A DNA stretch of 64,000 bases from Amoebophrya sp. A120 (GCA_905178155.1 CAJINV010000005.1:5154667-5218666); one strand, 5' to 3'. Counted from the first letter of the stretch, positions 23,901-34,548 are shown. A program made the numbers and translations. Notes: generated from the letters alone by a model not told the origin.

Positions 23901-26879
23901 TATGTTGTGGTCGTGTTTTTCGCTGGAACAACGTCGAGTGCCCTGGCGTCTGGCGAGCACTATTCGGGAACCTCCGCCGCAGCTTCATCTTCTAGCCGCA
24001 GTGCCGATCATACCAGAGGTGATACATCAACCGGGGAGTACTATGGCGCGGGTGGCGCACATGGCGCGAGTGCGGATAGCACATCATTGCACGGAATCGC
24101 AACGACCGTGGATAGCAGTGCAGGAGGTACAGGGGAGAAAGGGATGCAGGTACACAACAAGAAGGATCTCGCTTGTGTCTCTGCGCACCGAACAGTTGAA
24201 AATCATGCGGATCTTACATAATTTCCCGCCCATGTTCTTCTACAGAACAGCATTAGCCGATGCTGTGGAACCAAAATCAAGAAAAAAAATATCAACAGGC
24301 CATCTGCTGCGACCTGCGGCAGCTGATTTTCCTCGGTTTCCTGTTAGCGCACCTTGCGTCCCTGCAGGACAAAGTGCGTTTTTATCCCAATGCAAAAACG
24401 TCCCCACGACCCCAGATCCAAGACAAGGATTCCGCTTCACAGAACCAGCATCTTTTGGCTGTCGCGCATGACAAGTTTGGGCTCGCCGTTTCATCGCGTT
24501 TACGTTTAACTATTGTACTAGCTGCATCACAAATCGATCCCCTTATGCTGCTTCTAGCATGACAAAGTGCCAGACAGCATTACAGGATAGTACTCATGGG
24601 GCTCTGCATGACAAACATTTGAGGCTTGCGGATTTGCACGACAGCTCTGGGGAGGCCGCGGGGACGTTTTTGCTCTGGATAGCTTCGAGTACTTGTTCAA
24701 GTTTTCCGAGAAAAAGCCGCGGGGCTACATTTTCGTGTGCATCTTTTATGAACTGCAAAAGTATCTGATACTCGTACTGCAATCATGCATTACAAATCTT
24801 TTTCTTGAGGTAAATCCGGATTACAAATTTTATTTCTCATGCTGTAATTTGTAATGCATTTATACGAGTACTACGAGGATACTCTTGCAGTTCATATCTT
24901 TTTTCTCACGGCAACTGACTTTTTCACCAAGATGTACGACAAGCTCTTCAGTGGTATCAAATGCGAAAATGTCTGGGCCTGGAAGAATGCATGTTTGTCA
25001 TGCTTGTATGGCATGACTCTTAAATCTGTCATGCGCCTTACCTAATAGCCCCATTCTTCTGTCATGCAGAAACGCAGTTTGTCATGCAGAATAGGCAACA
25101 CCTAGGTAGAAGCTCAAAAACTTGTCATGCTGAGCCAGCATTTGTGGCCTCCTCATGATACGCCACCCAGCGTCACAAGTTTCCAGACCCAGACATATTT
25201 GCAATGCATAAGTGGCGTCTTCGGACTAATTTTCTCGATACTCCACTCCGTCGCCCGGTTCTGCCTCCCCGGGTTTATCGTTCGAACTTTTTCATCTTCT
25301 TCTTCAAGCACCTCGGCTGAACAAGAAGCATCCTCGCACGCTGGTGTTTCAAAGTCAGAGCACCTCCGTGAAGATGGACAACAACCCACTTTACTGGTTT
25401 TACTCTGCGCCGCACCGTTGATCCTGTGGCACATCTACATTGCGCGGAAAGCAACGACGAAGACCGGATTTCTGTGCTATTTGATGTGGAAGTGCTTCTT
25501 CGTTCTGGTGATCGTGTTGCCAAAGACCATATGCATTGCAAATATGTCTGGGTCTGGAAGGTGGTAACTTGTCATGGTAAATCTGAAGCATGCAAAAGTC
25601 TGTGTTGCATGAGTGCTAAAAGCAGCTGTCCACTTTCGACCAAGTTGGGAGGGAGTTTCTCATGCAGGATAGGCATGGCGGAGACCTCGCAGAGTCTGTC
25701 ACGCTAAGTCCCGCATTCCAGACCTCATGGGTCATGGAAAATTTGCATGACAAGTTTACACTCTTCCAGACCCAGACATATTTGCAAGGCATAGACCAAT
25801 TTTCTGGAGTCGATCGGGTTTCTCCTGGCGCTCTTCGTATGCATTGCAAAAGTATCGTATTCGTATAATTGCATTACAAATTCTTTCAGCATGAGAAATA
25901 AAATTTGTAATGCGGATTTAGCTTGAGAACAAGATTTGTAATGCATGTTTGCAATTGCTACGAGCACGATACTTTTGCACAGGATACTTCGGCGAGTACA
26001 ACCATCCCTTGTCCGTAATCAGTCTGGCGTTTGGCTGCGGGTTGTGGGTTATCAAATGCAAATAGGTCTGGGTCTGGAAGGATGCAAGATAGATTCCTAA
26101 ATCTGTAATGCATGAGCAGGAAGGCAGCCTCGTACCTGTCATGCAAAAATGCAGTTTGTCATGCGGGAAGCGAAACATATAGGACCTCAGAAACTTGTCA
26201 TGTGTGGCTGCGTAACGCAGTGCACCCATCATTCACAAACTGGCATCACAAGTTTCCAGACCCAGACATATTTGCAGTCCATATGGGTCCGGGGCTTGGG
26301 CATTTACAGGACCGACCACTTACTGTATTGAATGGCGATGGTGCAGCTGCAGCAGCTGGACCGAATCGAGAAGTGGAGCACAAAATTGCTGTTCTTGGTG
26401 GACGAGGGAAAATCTTCTCGGGTCAGAAAGAAACTTCTTCTTCAGGAGCAACGACGTGCTGAATAAAGATGCGAGCGCAACATGTCACTGACATTGTCAG
26501 TTCCCTGGACGTCGATTTAGCACGACTAACGTGTTACAACGCCTGGACCTCATTGGTAATTAGAAGGGTGTGGTTGTAAATGTTCTACGAGACGGAGACA
26601 TGTTTTTCTTTTTTCTCGATGGAGTTGATTATGATTTCAAATTTGCTTTTCCGCACCCTCAAACTCGCTGAGAAATAAGCGCAAGAAAGAACCCGAAGAG
26701 GTCATCAAGAAGAAATGTATTGTCCTGCTGGTGTATATTCGAGGAGGGAAAAAAACAAGAACTCTCGTAGCTTACACCGACATCTTCACACGTCACACGA
26801 CGACCTGGCGCTCTTTGAGTCAGAGATTGAAGAAGTAGAGTGCGGCGACTTTTGTTTTTGCAAACAGGACGAGAGCTAA
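20954..26879 (+). CDS. Full-length paralogue of the array genes: multi-span membrane protein, 709 aa
   Basis: Exons 20954-21051, 21364-21404, 21689-22308, 22622-22678, 22947-22995, 23157-23283, 23570-23610, 23848-24149, 24257-24382, 24687-24746, 24902-24954, 25216-25529, 25799-25837, 25992-26049, 26289-26324 and 26771-26879 total 2130 nt ending in TAA. The N-terminal 340 or so residues match the array genes. After KRIALFLA the protein has about eight hydrophobic spans, e.g. ALFLALLASGYVVVVFFAG, QLIFLGFLLAHLASL, YIFVCIFFLTATDFF, LLVLLCAAPLILWHIYIA and YLMWKCFFVLVIVLP. The tail LFESEIEEVECGDFCFCKQDES matches the array tail. Introns 24150-24256 and 26325-26770 are GT-AG; the latter is inferred, since reading straight on would stop at TGA 26329-26331. 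Family not recognised. Confidence 0.65.
21052..21358. mobile_element. Introner, family D, absent from the array copies
   Basis: TSD ACCAG(T). The array genes read straight through this point (GTCCGACAGTCCTCC at 7824-7838). Confidence 0.9.
21405..21683. mobile_element. Introner, family C, absent from the array copies
   Basis: TSD AGGAG. The array equivalent (about 7862-7880) is uninterrupted, though the flanking codons have diverged. Confidence 0.85.
22309..22616. mobile_element. Introner, family K
   Basis: TSD ACAAC; same site as 8745-9034. Confidence 0.8.
22679..22941. mobile_element. Introner, family K
   Basis: Left flank GCATT, right flank mutated to AAATT; same site as 9097-9362. Confidence 0.75.
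22996..23151. mobile_element. Introner, family B, absent from the array copies
   Basis: Flanks TCATG/TCACG. The array reads GACGACCATAACAAATTC at 9407-9424 without interruption. Confidence 0.85.
23284..23564. mobile_element. Introner, family C
   Basis: TSD ATGGC; orthologous to 9544-9829. Confidence 0.85.
23611..23841. mobile_element. Introner, family G
   Basis: TSD AGGTTC; orthologous to 9876-10091, with extra bases in the right arm. Confidence 0.85.
24150..24256 (+). other. Canonical GT-AG intron
   Basis: GTACACAAC...CATTAG. Joins GGG ATG CAG to CCG ATG CTG and bridges a frame that otherwise stops. No introner termini. Confidence 0.55.
24383..24681. mobile_element. Introner, family C
   Basis: Weak TSD (GTTTT/GCTTC). 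Left end AAAAACGTCCCCACGACCCC, right GGCCGCGGGGACGTTTTTGC. Confidence 0.75.
24747..24895. mobile_element. Introner, family B
   Basis: TSD ATCTTT(T). Confidence 0.8.
24955..25210. mobile_element. Introner, family A
   Basis: TSD AGTGG. Confidence 0.85.
25530..25793. mobile_element. Introner, family A
   Basis: TSD GACCA. Confidence 0.85.
25838..25986. mobile_element. Introner, family B
   Basis: TSD CTTCG. Confidence 0.85.
26050..26283. mobile_element. Introner, family A
   Basis: TSD TGGGT. Confidence 0.85.
26325..26770 (+). other. Probable canonical GT-AG intron
   Basis: GTATTGAATG...CTCTCGTAG. It connects the last membrane exon in frame to the tail exon that is homologous to the array tail. 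A 44-codon open stretch (MAMVQLQQLDRIEK...) lies inside; it could be coding if splicing is alternative. Confidence 0.45.
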
Positions 26880-27242
26880 GGCTAACCGCAGCTTTCGTGT
26901 GGATACAAACGAACAAATTAACGGCCTACTTCGAACGACGTCGTGATAAAATCTTTCGTGTGGATTTGTTTTTGTTTAGTACTGTACCTCCTGCGGTTAG
27001 TTTACGAACTACCCCTTCATATCTTTCCGTTAAGACTTAATGCAACAACGCTTTGGAAGTCGATAGTTCGACAAAGAAAAAGACTAGCATGTTGTGCCGG
27101 TGCACTCCCACTCCGCCCGCGCCTCCTCCTGGTCTCCAGCAATTGAGGTAGAGTGTGCAGCGCAGAACTGCTAGTAGACCCCAACTGCAGAACCTCTTGG
27201 AGGTCCGTTTGAATAAAGTAGGACGAGAGCCAGCTAACAACT
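26880..27242. other. Intergenic; 3' flank related to the array 3' flank
   Basis: ACCGCAGCTTTCGTGTGGATACAAA matches the sequence after each array stop codon (e.g. 10215-10239, split into fields here by one gap), then diverges. No gene seen. Confidence 0.5.
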
Positions 27243-30200
27243 ATGGGCGAGCGGCAGCAGCGGATCCGGGATCCGCGGTCGGTGCCGCTCACAGGGGTGG
27301 TTGTTCCAAGCGGGGAAGGAAATCAGCAGGACTCTGTGGCGGCGAGGACATCCGGTGAAAGTAAACTAGCAAACGTCGACGATTCCTTGCCGCCGAAGAG
27401 AAAAGTATATCTCGTTTTATTTAAGTGTTGTGCAGGTACTATGTGAATGTGCATGAGCATGTGGCAGAAAAAAGAGATGAAAAGAAATGTTGATGCAATA
27501 AATGCGTTCACATCTTCCACACCCAGTTGCCACATTTGTACTAAACGCAGAAACATTTATTTCGCCACAGGTGATTTTGATCACTCTCGCCATGTTCTCT
27601 GGGTACGCTGCGACTATGCATTGCAAATATGTCTGGGTCTGGAAGGATGCAAGGTTTGTCATGCTTTTCTGGCATGACTGAAGAGTTTGTGATGTGTGTC
27701 CAAGAAGACACACTTTCGTTTGTTATGCAAAACGCAGCTTGGCATGCGGAAAGCGCAACACTAAGCAGCGCAAATATTTGTCATGCTTGGCTGTGCATTA
27801 CAGAGAGTTCACTACTCGCAACTCAGCATTACAAGTTTCCAGACCCAGACATATTTGCAATCCATAGCGACCGTGACGATGCAACACGAGCTGCAACTGC
27901 ACTTGAAAATTCCCAACGACCCAAATTCACCCGAGAAAAAAGCCTTCACGATCGCCGTTACCTGCCAATACCTGGGCAACCTGATTTTCCGGCTGGGGCA
28001 CAACGTCTTCTACTGTTTGTCCGCCAGTCAGCGGGTGTCGCTCTCCCAACTGGCTATGATGGTGGCCATGTCCTTGATTCTCCTCCTCTTCTACTATCCG
28101 ATCAGTAGCTTCGTGCTGCTCTCGCCCCTGTATCATGAGTAAAAACGGCCCCACCCCATAGTCAAGATGGGAAATTTGCTACAGAAATTGCTAAGCTTTG
28201 ACTGGCGCGCATGACAAATTTTTGGGGCTCGCAATTTATAGTCGTTTTGAGCTAGTGCAGCAGCGTTACAGATCCACCTTGTGATGCTGAGTCGAGCATG
28301 ACAAACACAAATCTTAAATCACCACTAGAAAACGCCTCTCATGTTGGGTCTCCGCATAAGAAACATTTTAAAAAGCATGCGGATTTGCATTACAACTTTG
28401 CGGTGGGGACGTTTTTGTACAGGATACCCTGTCCATCGTGATTATCGCGTACTTGCTCTCCGGTTTGGCCATCGGGACGTTTGAATCCAACTGCATGGCG
28501 AGTCTGGCGATTCTAGGACCGATATCACCTGCAACTATGTTTGGGTCTGGAAGAAAGCGGACACTTTTCATGCATATTTTGCATCCGCAGGAGGGTCTAT
28601 CATGCGTGCAGAGCAGGTGCATGACAAATGGCACTTCTACTCTGCATGAGAAGTGCTCTCTCCTGGACGCAAAACCACACATGACTCACTGACTATGCAA
28701 GTCAGAGTTCCTTTTTTTTCTTTCAAAATGAGCATGACATCCTCCCAGACCCAGACATGTTTGCAATGCATAACCGAACACGAAGCTGTGGGCGGTGATT
28801 GGCTTGCCGTTGGGCTTCAACATTATCTCCGTCGGGGGAATGGCGCTGCTGTCTTTCGGCATGCCGCGGTACGGCGTGTATCTGTTTGTTCTGGTGATGA
28901 ACTTCTTCGGTTTCTTACTGTACAAGTGCGGACTGCCGAAGGGGGTGCACATCGACAGAAGTGTAGTTCTTGTTCCCAATACGATTACGAGCAGCACTGG
29001 AGATCATGACCATGCCACCAATTTCGTCGAGAGCGCAGTACCAACATCTTCGTATGCGGTAAGAACTACTGGTGCACGTGAAGACCAGTCAGCAATGGGA
29101 AACCGGCAACAGGATCATGGTGCTCATATCACGACCGAAGTTGCAGCGGCCAGGACCACTACTTCTTCCCCTGTGGATTTGGAAGCCGTGCCAGGTGCTG
29201 GGGTGGTATTACAATGAAAAATGCCACCACCCCAACATATTCAAAAGACAATTTGTGTTGCTGGATTTGTGTACACAAATGATCTTTGTATTGCAGCAAG
29301 AACTTCTTGTCAACCTATTCTAAGCCCATTTGGGTACGCATCCGGCTAGCAGCTCCTGAGCATGAGAAACAGGTCTGACGTAGGCGAAAACGCATGACAG
29401 ACTCGCTGCACAGTGCGCCACATGGGTGCCGGTTGCCTTGTGCGCAAGGCAAAGCTGATTTGTGTTCACAAATCAGCATCACAAATTCCTTTTCGATATG
29501 GGGAGTGGGGATTTTTCCTTACGATAGGCGGTCCGCTTTAACGACGCAGTGATAAGTCGGAGAAGTGGTGCTGGGTGTTGTGGCAAAGCAGTGCGGCAGG
29601 GGATAAGAAGTACTTACTTACTACTTTTTTCAGCATCTGTCGCAAATAAAGTTTCATTTTGTCACACGATATTATGGCCATTTTGTACTTCGCCACCTTC
29701 CGTCTGGCGATCAAACATTCTTGCAATTATTTGAAGACCACACAAAAACATCTCTCTCCACCGCAGGTCTGTGCAACTATCTCCCAAAAGTTCTCCCGCA
29801 CTCCCTCGCGCTTCTCGTGGCCATGTTTGGCGTATGACAGGGCACAACTCGTCCCCCTCGTTCTCATTTCTCATGCAAAATACCAACTCCACGCTTTATT
29901 CCCTCCTGTCACTATTATGCATGACAAGTTCAGGTAGCCTAAGAAAATAGCACTACACTCCAGTGCAAATTTGTCATGCAAGAAAACCGGCATGCTTGCT
30001 GATGTGTTTCTTGCCGTTCATGCTATACAAATGAGGGGCACGAGGGAAAGTTGTGCACTGTCATATGGCGTCGCTTCCTGCACTGGGATTACCACGAACA
30101 TTTTTAGCGGAAAGAAGGTCCCTAGGCAAGAAAAAAACTGTGTAAGTGTAAGTCTGTGATGCAAAGGTATGTAACACAATTATCACTTGTCATGCTACCA

Positions 30201-31514
30201 ACCATGAAGTCCTATTTCATTTGTTTTTTCACTTACTAGCTGCGCATGACAGGTCTTGTCATGCAGAACAGATTTGTCGTGCCGTCACCTCAAGACACCT
30301 ACACTAACACAGCTTTTTTTTTTTGGATAGTCCCGCTGTTCGCCGACACTCCCGACTCCGCTTTTCTCATCGACCAGCACTTATTTTTGTCCATCCTGAA
30401 CGCGTTTGTGTTCCTGGGCGACAGTATTGCAATGAAAAATGTCCGCCCCACGACCCGAGTAGAACTTGGCAGCATTTGTATTGCAAACCTCTCCCGTGGA
30501 AATAGTTGCCATCTTGCATGTATCAGCATCATAAATTTTATTCAATGCTGAACAGCTGAAATTTCAATTTGCGTTGCAAAGGAACGCAGCAAGAACTCGC
30601 CGGCCCTGTGATGCAAAACATGCCTAGCGCAGTCTAAGTTCTGCTGCACCAGAAAGACTCTTAGTCCTTTCATGCATAGATAAAAAGTTTTTCACTTGAA
30701 AACCTTATATGCATCAGAAAATTTTTTTGCTGCAACTATGAGGGTCCTCGTGCGGGCGCTTTCCATTGTGACAGAGAGCGTAAGCAGAAAGATCGCCTAC
30801 TTGATCCCCGCGTTTCCGAAAACAACGAGTGCGGAAGTAGAAACTGGCGCAGAAGAAAATCCTGTGGCATCGATGTCAACATCAAGACGGATAAATCGGA
30901 AGATTTTTCTGCGGCAAATCATCCTCCTGCTTTTCTTCAACGTGTTCTGCACTCTCTCCGGGCTGTATTTTCTCTCCCTGAAAATGGGCTTCTTCGCGAT
31001 TATCGGAGCTTTCCTGATTTTCTACGGTAACGTATCCTGAGAGACAACGTCCCCACCTCATAGTCAAGAAATGGGAAGTTTGCAGCTACACAAACCAACA
31101 GCGTTTGGCTGTTGCGCGTGTCAAATTCGTGCTCGCAGCGTGAGATTACGTAGCTATTGAAGCTGCATCACAATTTGATCCTTTCTATTCTGATAATTTT
31201 AATTGTAGTATGACAAACTGCCAGACAGCACGAAGAAATGCTTATCATGAGAAGCATTTGAGGCTTGCAGATTTCTTTGCATGGCAAGAATTCTGGGGCA
31301 GGGGCGCCTTTACATCGGATACAACGGCTCAGTCTACGCGACGACCACCCGGTTTGTCGACAAGCAACTCGCTATGGAGTTTCACGTTCGGGCACTGTCC
31401 GTCTGGCTTTTCGTCGGCGATTTGGGGAGCGTTTCCGGGAGTAGTTTGACGGATGTGTTTCATCGGCACTTGTGCGGCTGCGGGAGTGTGAAGCACTACT
31501 GGATTTGCAAGTGA
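27243..31514 (+). CDS. MFS-like 12-span transporter, 594 aa
   Basis: Exons 27243-27404, 27571-27614, 27872-28130, 28432-28522, 28778-29206, 29532-29548, 29634-29832, 30071-30122, 30335-30424, 30779-31032 and 31327-31514 total 1785 nt ending in TGA. A hydrophilic N-terminus of about 54 residues is followed by six spans (VILITLAMFSGYAATV; AVTCQYLGNLIFRLGHNVFYC; LAMMVAMSLILLLFYYP; IVIIAYLLSGLAIGTFESN; AVIGLPLGFNIISVGGMALL; VYLFVLVMNFFGFLLY). A long Thr/Ser/His-rich cytosolic loop leads to a second half including SLALLVAMFGVAS, FLSILNAFVFLGDSVSRKIAYL and LSVWLFVGDLGSVSGSS. The 6+loop+6 pattern is that of the major facilitator superfamily; the substrate cannot be read. Two introns (27405-27570, 29549-29633) are GT-AG; the other eight are introners. 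Confidence 0.75.
27405..27570 (+). other. Canonical GT-AG intron
   Basis: GTATATCTCG...TTCGCCACAG between codons AAA and GTG. No flanking duplication. Confidence 0.75.
27615..27866. mobile_element. Introner, family A
   Basis: TSD GCGAC. Confidence 0.88.
28131..28426. mobile_element. Introner, family C
   Basis: TSD CCCTG. Confidence 0.88.
28523..28772. mobile_element. Introner, family A
   Basis: TSD ACCGA. Left end slightly diverged (GTTTGGGTCTGGAA). Confidence 0.85.
29207..29526. mobile_element. Introner, family H left end with family E right end
   Basis: Left AATGAAAAATGCCACCACCC is H-type. Right GGGGAGTGGGGATTTTTCC is E-type. Flanks GGTGG/GGCGG. Confidence 0.75.
29549..29633 (+). other. 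Canonical GT-AG intron, 85 nt
   Basis: GTGATAAGTC...CTACTTTTTTCAG with a good polypyrimidine tract. It restores the frame between two introner-bounded exons. Confidence 0.6.
29833..30065. mobile_element. Introner, family G
   Basis: TSD TGGCG. Confidence 0.85.
30123..30329. mobile_element. Introner, family F
   Basis: TSD GTCCC. Left TAGGCAAGAAAAAAACTGTG. Confidence 0.82.
30425..30773. mobile_element. Introner, family H, degenerate right end
   Basis: Flanks GACAG/GAGAG. The right end CGTGCGGGCGCTTTCC is a worn copy of the H terminus. Confidence 0.65.
31033..31322. mobile_element. Introner, family C
   Basis: TSD AACG. Right arm reduced to GGGGCAGGGGCGCCTTTACA. Confidence 0.72.
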
Positions 31515-32513
31515 TCGATGTTGTTGTGCGTCGAAGCCTGATCTGGGAAAGAAATGCTCACAACCGCGAGCTCATCCGCGAAGGCGAACTCATGATTTAA
31601 ACTCGCCACACCCTGTTTTAAGTATCTGTCTCAGACAGAGTGAGCTGCTTTGACTCTTCGAAGATCCCAATGTTCTTGCGTGGTCGTGCCTACGTTATGC
31701 TGGTATGTTGATATGTCAGCACCGGAGGTGTAAGTGCTTTTACAAAAGTTTCGCACTGTAAGATTTTTCAACGCTCCGGATGGCGTTCATGATTCGCCCA
31801 CCGTTGTAGTGTCAGGACGATCGTCATGATGATCCTGCTGCTGCTCACAGGTGTGAGTCTTGTTCTCCTCTCGCCTCGATCATCTATATTTTTGTCTACA
31901 TCAACATCTTCATGCCCCAATGGCGGCGACAGATTATCTTTTACAAACAGAAACATAAAAGGTGCCTCCCGTTCTCCCCTCTGAGCGAGATCATGGAGAG
32001 CTAGCAGAGGAGCGACTGAATTTCAGGGTTGTTTTTCTGTTCTTGGTCTGCTGGTAGTCGTAGTTGTCGTGAACCGATGTCTTCATTATAATCGCCGTCA
32101 GTAGGTACCACCGGCCTCAAACCTTTTTCTATTAGGTGAGCTTCGTCAATCTTCTGAAATAAAGAGGATCTGTGCACCAGCGGCCTTGGAGAGAAGGTAA
32201 GAGGAGTGAGAAAGGGATAGGGGTCGTGAATCATCTTAGCAAGAAGACCGAAAATATTGCACGTATAGTAAAGCGAAACCTGCTCGGTGGCGTCATGATA
32301 AGCAAACTGGACGACGTTTAGAAGACGGGGCTAAGTACACAAAAACTGAAATATGCAAATGAGATGACGGCAGTGATGCATTACTTTAGATAGAAATTCC
32401 AATTCTTCCAGAATTCGGTTACCGAGCCGATCACCTTTCTCAATTGAAACAACTGGTCAACATAGGAAACAAATAGTCGTTGGATTGGTATCAAGCTAAG
32501 TTTTGATAATTTC
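31515..32513. other. Intergenic with a paralogous small-ORF region
   Basis: The stretch 31855-31995 is a diverged duplicate of 34812-35005 (shared GTGTGAGT.TTGTTCTC and GTGCCTC.CGTTC..CCCTCTGA blocks). No other gene is supported. Confidence 0.4.
31826..31984 (+). CDS. Possible micro-ORF with hydrophobic N-terminus, 52 aa
   Basis: MMILLLLTGVSLVLLSP at the start resembles a signal peptide or single span. The remainder is Ser/Thr-rich. The main reason to list it is the related ORF at 34799. It may be noise: another frame over the same bases (IIYIFVYINIFMPQWRRQ) also looks coding. Confidence 0.2.
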   Translation: MMILLLLTGVSLVLLSPRSSIFLSTSTSSCPNGGDRLSFTNRNIKGASRSPL

Positions 32514-33516
32514 TATGGCGTTCTCAATTGACAAATCATATTATACAGTTAAGAATGTAACATTTGAAATGTTACATTCTTAACTGTATAATATGATTTG
32601 TCATGCAAAATGACCATGATCCGCAAGACGATCAAGCGGCTTCGCATGACAAATCATCGAATGGCTAAACAGCATCCAAATCCGTGCCAAATTTGTGATG
32701 CAAGACTTGCAAGCTTTCCCCTTTCCCTATTGCTGTTTTTGTATGTAGTGAGGTCACCGAACGGTTCTAACCTGGCAGTTTTCTTGACATGAAGCGCCAA
32801 AAACGGCCGGCAGTTTTCAAGCCTATAGAGAGTTTTTTTCCCTGAAAAAGTTCGCAGCGTGCAAGCCTGTTTGGCTTTGTTATCAACGAATCTCCGGCGG
32901 ATTCTATCGCTCGCCGCTGGATAAAACGACGCAAGGGAGCCGGCAAAAGGGGCGCCCTTCTGAGGCGCCCACCGCCTTAGTTTCTGGCGATTTGAGGCGC
33001 CCAAAAGGGCGCCCCAAAAAAACGAGCCCAAAATCAGAACAGCGAAACCGCATGGCACGGCCTCGATTTCGGAGCATTTTGGGCGGCCGCGAAAGCGGCC
33101 GCCTTTTCGCCGGTTTCAGAGCCTGGGAAGCTTTGCAAAAAGCGCCGGCGCGAAAAATAAAAACGCAAAAAAGAAAAAGCGCGCGAGACGCGCGAAGCCA
33201 ATCCGCATGCTATGGGCCCTATTTTTCTTTGGTTTTTGGGCGCCCCCCGTGGCGCCCGGATCGGCCCCATAGCGTCGGGGCTGGCTTCCGGACAGGAATT
33301 TCGGAAATTTGCCAAAAATCTGACATGTTTTTCAACCGGCCGCCATGCCGTGCGGCATAACCTTACCCACGGCGGCACGGCGGGCCCAGAAAAAGCAAAG
33401 CCGTGGCCAAGGCAACGGCCGGCAAGAAAACGCCACCGACCTCACTACCTCCGCCCCGGCGGCTATCATGACAAATCCATGTAACAGTTGAGAATGTAAC
33501 AGTTGAGAGCGCCATA
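32514..33516. mobile_element. Introner, family I, 1 kb, with GC-rich payload
   Basis: Ends TATGGCGTTCTCAATTG and AGTTGAGAGCGCCATA, flanks ATTTC/ATTTTC. It holds a 73-nt perfect hairpin at its left end and a GC-rich block (about 32925-33450) with GGCGCCC and GCGGCCGC hairpins, unlike the usual 235-300 bp elements. Confidence 0.65.
32530..32602. repeat. Perfect hairpin, 36-bp arms, 1-nt centre
   Basis: Arms 32530-32565 and 32567-32602 (starting GACAAATCATATTATACAG) are exact inverted copies around a single G. Confidence 0.95.
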
Positions 33517-33572
33517 ATTTTCGTTTGCCTTTGACCAGACTCGCCTTTGACGAGTTGTTCTCCACCTGCAAA

Positions 33573-34174
33573 ATGCTGCCTTACTGGTGGAGGCGGAAGC
33601 CGTATCAAATGCAAATATGTCTGGGTCTGGAAACCTGTGATGCTGTATTGCGCATGACTGCAACGCTTGTTATGGCAGCTAAGCATGACAAACTTTCGGA
33701 ACGCTTTCTGCTGCGTGTTGCGCATGAGAAATTGCTTCTTTGCGTAACAAAGAAAGCTGCTCATTTGCTGCTCATGCAGCACAGATTTTCCGGGAATGCA
33801 AGATACGCATTTACGAGTTGCAACCTTCCAGACCCAGACATATTTGCAGTGGATAGGCCGCTCATTGCTGCCCAACTGGTGGCCACGTCCCAGATCGCAG
33901 GCGCGGCTGGGTACGAGGACGCGAGCAAGAACTTCCGCGGGGGGGGGGGCAAAACCAAAAGCCCTCCTCCTTGACCCTCAATCACGACGGCAGTAACTCC
34001 GGCGACGCCATGAACCCCGTCACGAAGGACGAGGAGTCGTCCTCTGGGACGAGCTTCATGTCGCGGGCCGCAGTTCTTAGTAACCCTCACCTTATTAGTA
34101 GCCCTCATGCCCGCGAGCAAGCTGCAAAGAAGGCGTCTCAGTCGCTGAACAGTACTCACATACATACGCTTTGA
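33573..34174 (+). pseudogene. Unknown gene with a frameshift at a G homopolymer
   Basis: Exons 33573-33602 and from 33861 encode MLPYWWRRKPLIAAQLVATSQ and then a run of 11 G (33939-33949). As written, the frame stops at TGA 33972-33974. With one more G it would continue (QNQKPSSLTLNHDGSNSG...) to about 34174. This is either a real slippage mutation, a length polymorphism or an assembly error. The family is unknown. The true 5' end may lie upstream of the large introner. Confidence 0.35.
33603..33855. mobile_element. Introner, family A
   Basis: TSD GCCG. Confidence 0.8.
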
Positions 34175-34303
34175 CTTTGCCGATTGCTCCAACTTCGCCG
34201 ATTAAGTAGTGGCTGTTGTGTGCAGCTTACGTAGTTACTCTGCATGGTTCTTACGGCCATAAGTTTTTTTCTTGAGACAAAAATACCAATACAACTCATG
34301 CAG

Positions 34304-34548
34304 GTGAATGCTACATCGAGGTCCGTTGCGTAGAGTGGCGTCCTAAGCAGTGCTCAGCAATTGCCTATTGGCAGCCCGAAACTGTGTTTTGCGGAAACCC
34401 AAACTCGCACGTCCTGACGGGCAGTCGCCAAACCTACTGTGACGCGGCCTGCAAACCGCTCCCGAAACCAAACTGGTCCACCCCAACGGAACAAACCAAT
34501 CACTGGAACACCCTGGTGGTGAACACCGTTCCGCTTCCGCGTTCCTAG
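34304..34548 (+). CDS. Possible 3'-terminal cysteine-rich exon
   Basis: An open frame follows an AG (CTCATGCAG) and ends in TAG. It encodes ECYIEVRCVEWRPKQCSAIA, then FCGN...TYCDAACKP: six cysteines in about 50 residues, as in small secreted disulphide domains. The partner 5' exon was not found, so the gene is incomplete. Confidence 0.35.

Noticed and set aside
26329-26331. In-frame TGA before 44 open codons, suggesting TGA is read as Trp
   Set aside because: The GT8 and MFS-like genes and the 35471 gene end in TGA, and their exons contain no in-frame TAA/TAG/TGA. A GT-AG intron explains this site and joins the tail exon homologous to the array.
31330-31610. Alternative frame across the end of the MFS-like gene (ALVRLRECEALLDLQVIDVVVRRS)
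   Set aside because: It needs a TAG read-through and a frame shift. The MFS frame (VWLFVGDLGSVSGSS) continues the upstream exons and gives an exact multiple of three.
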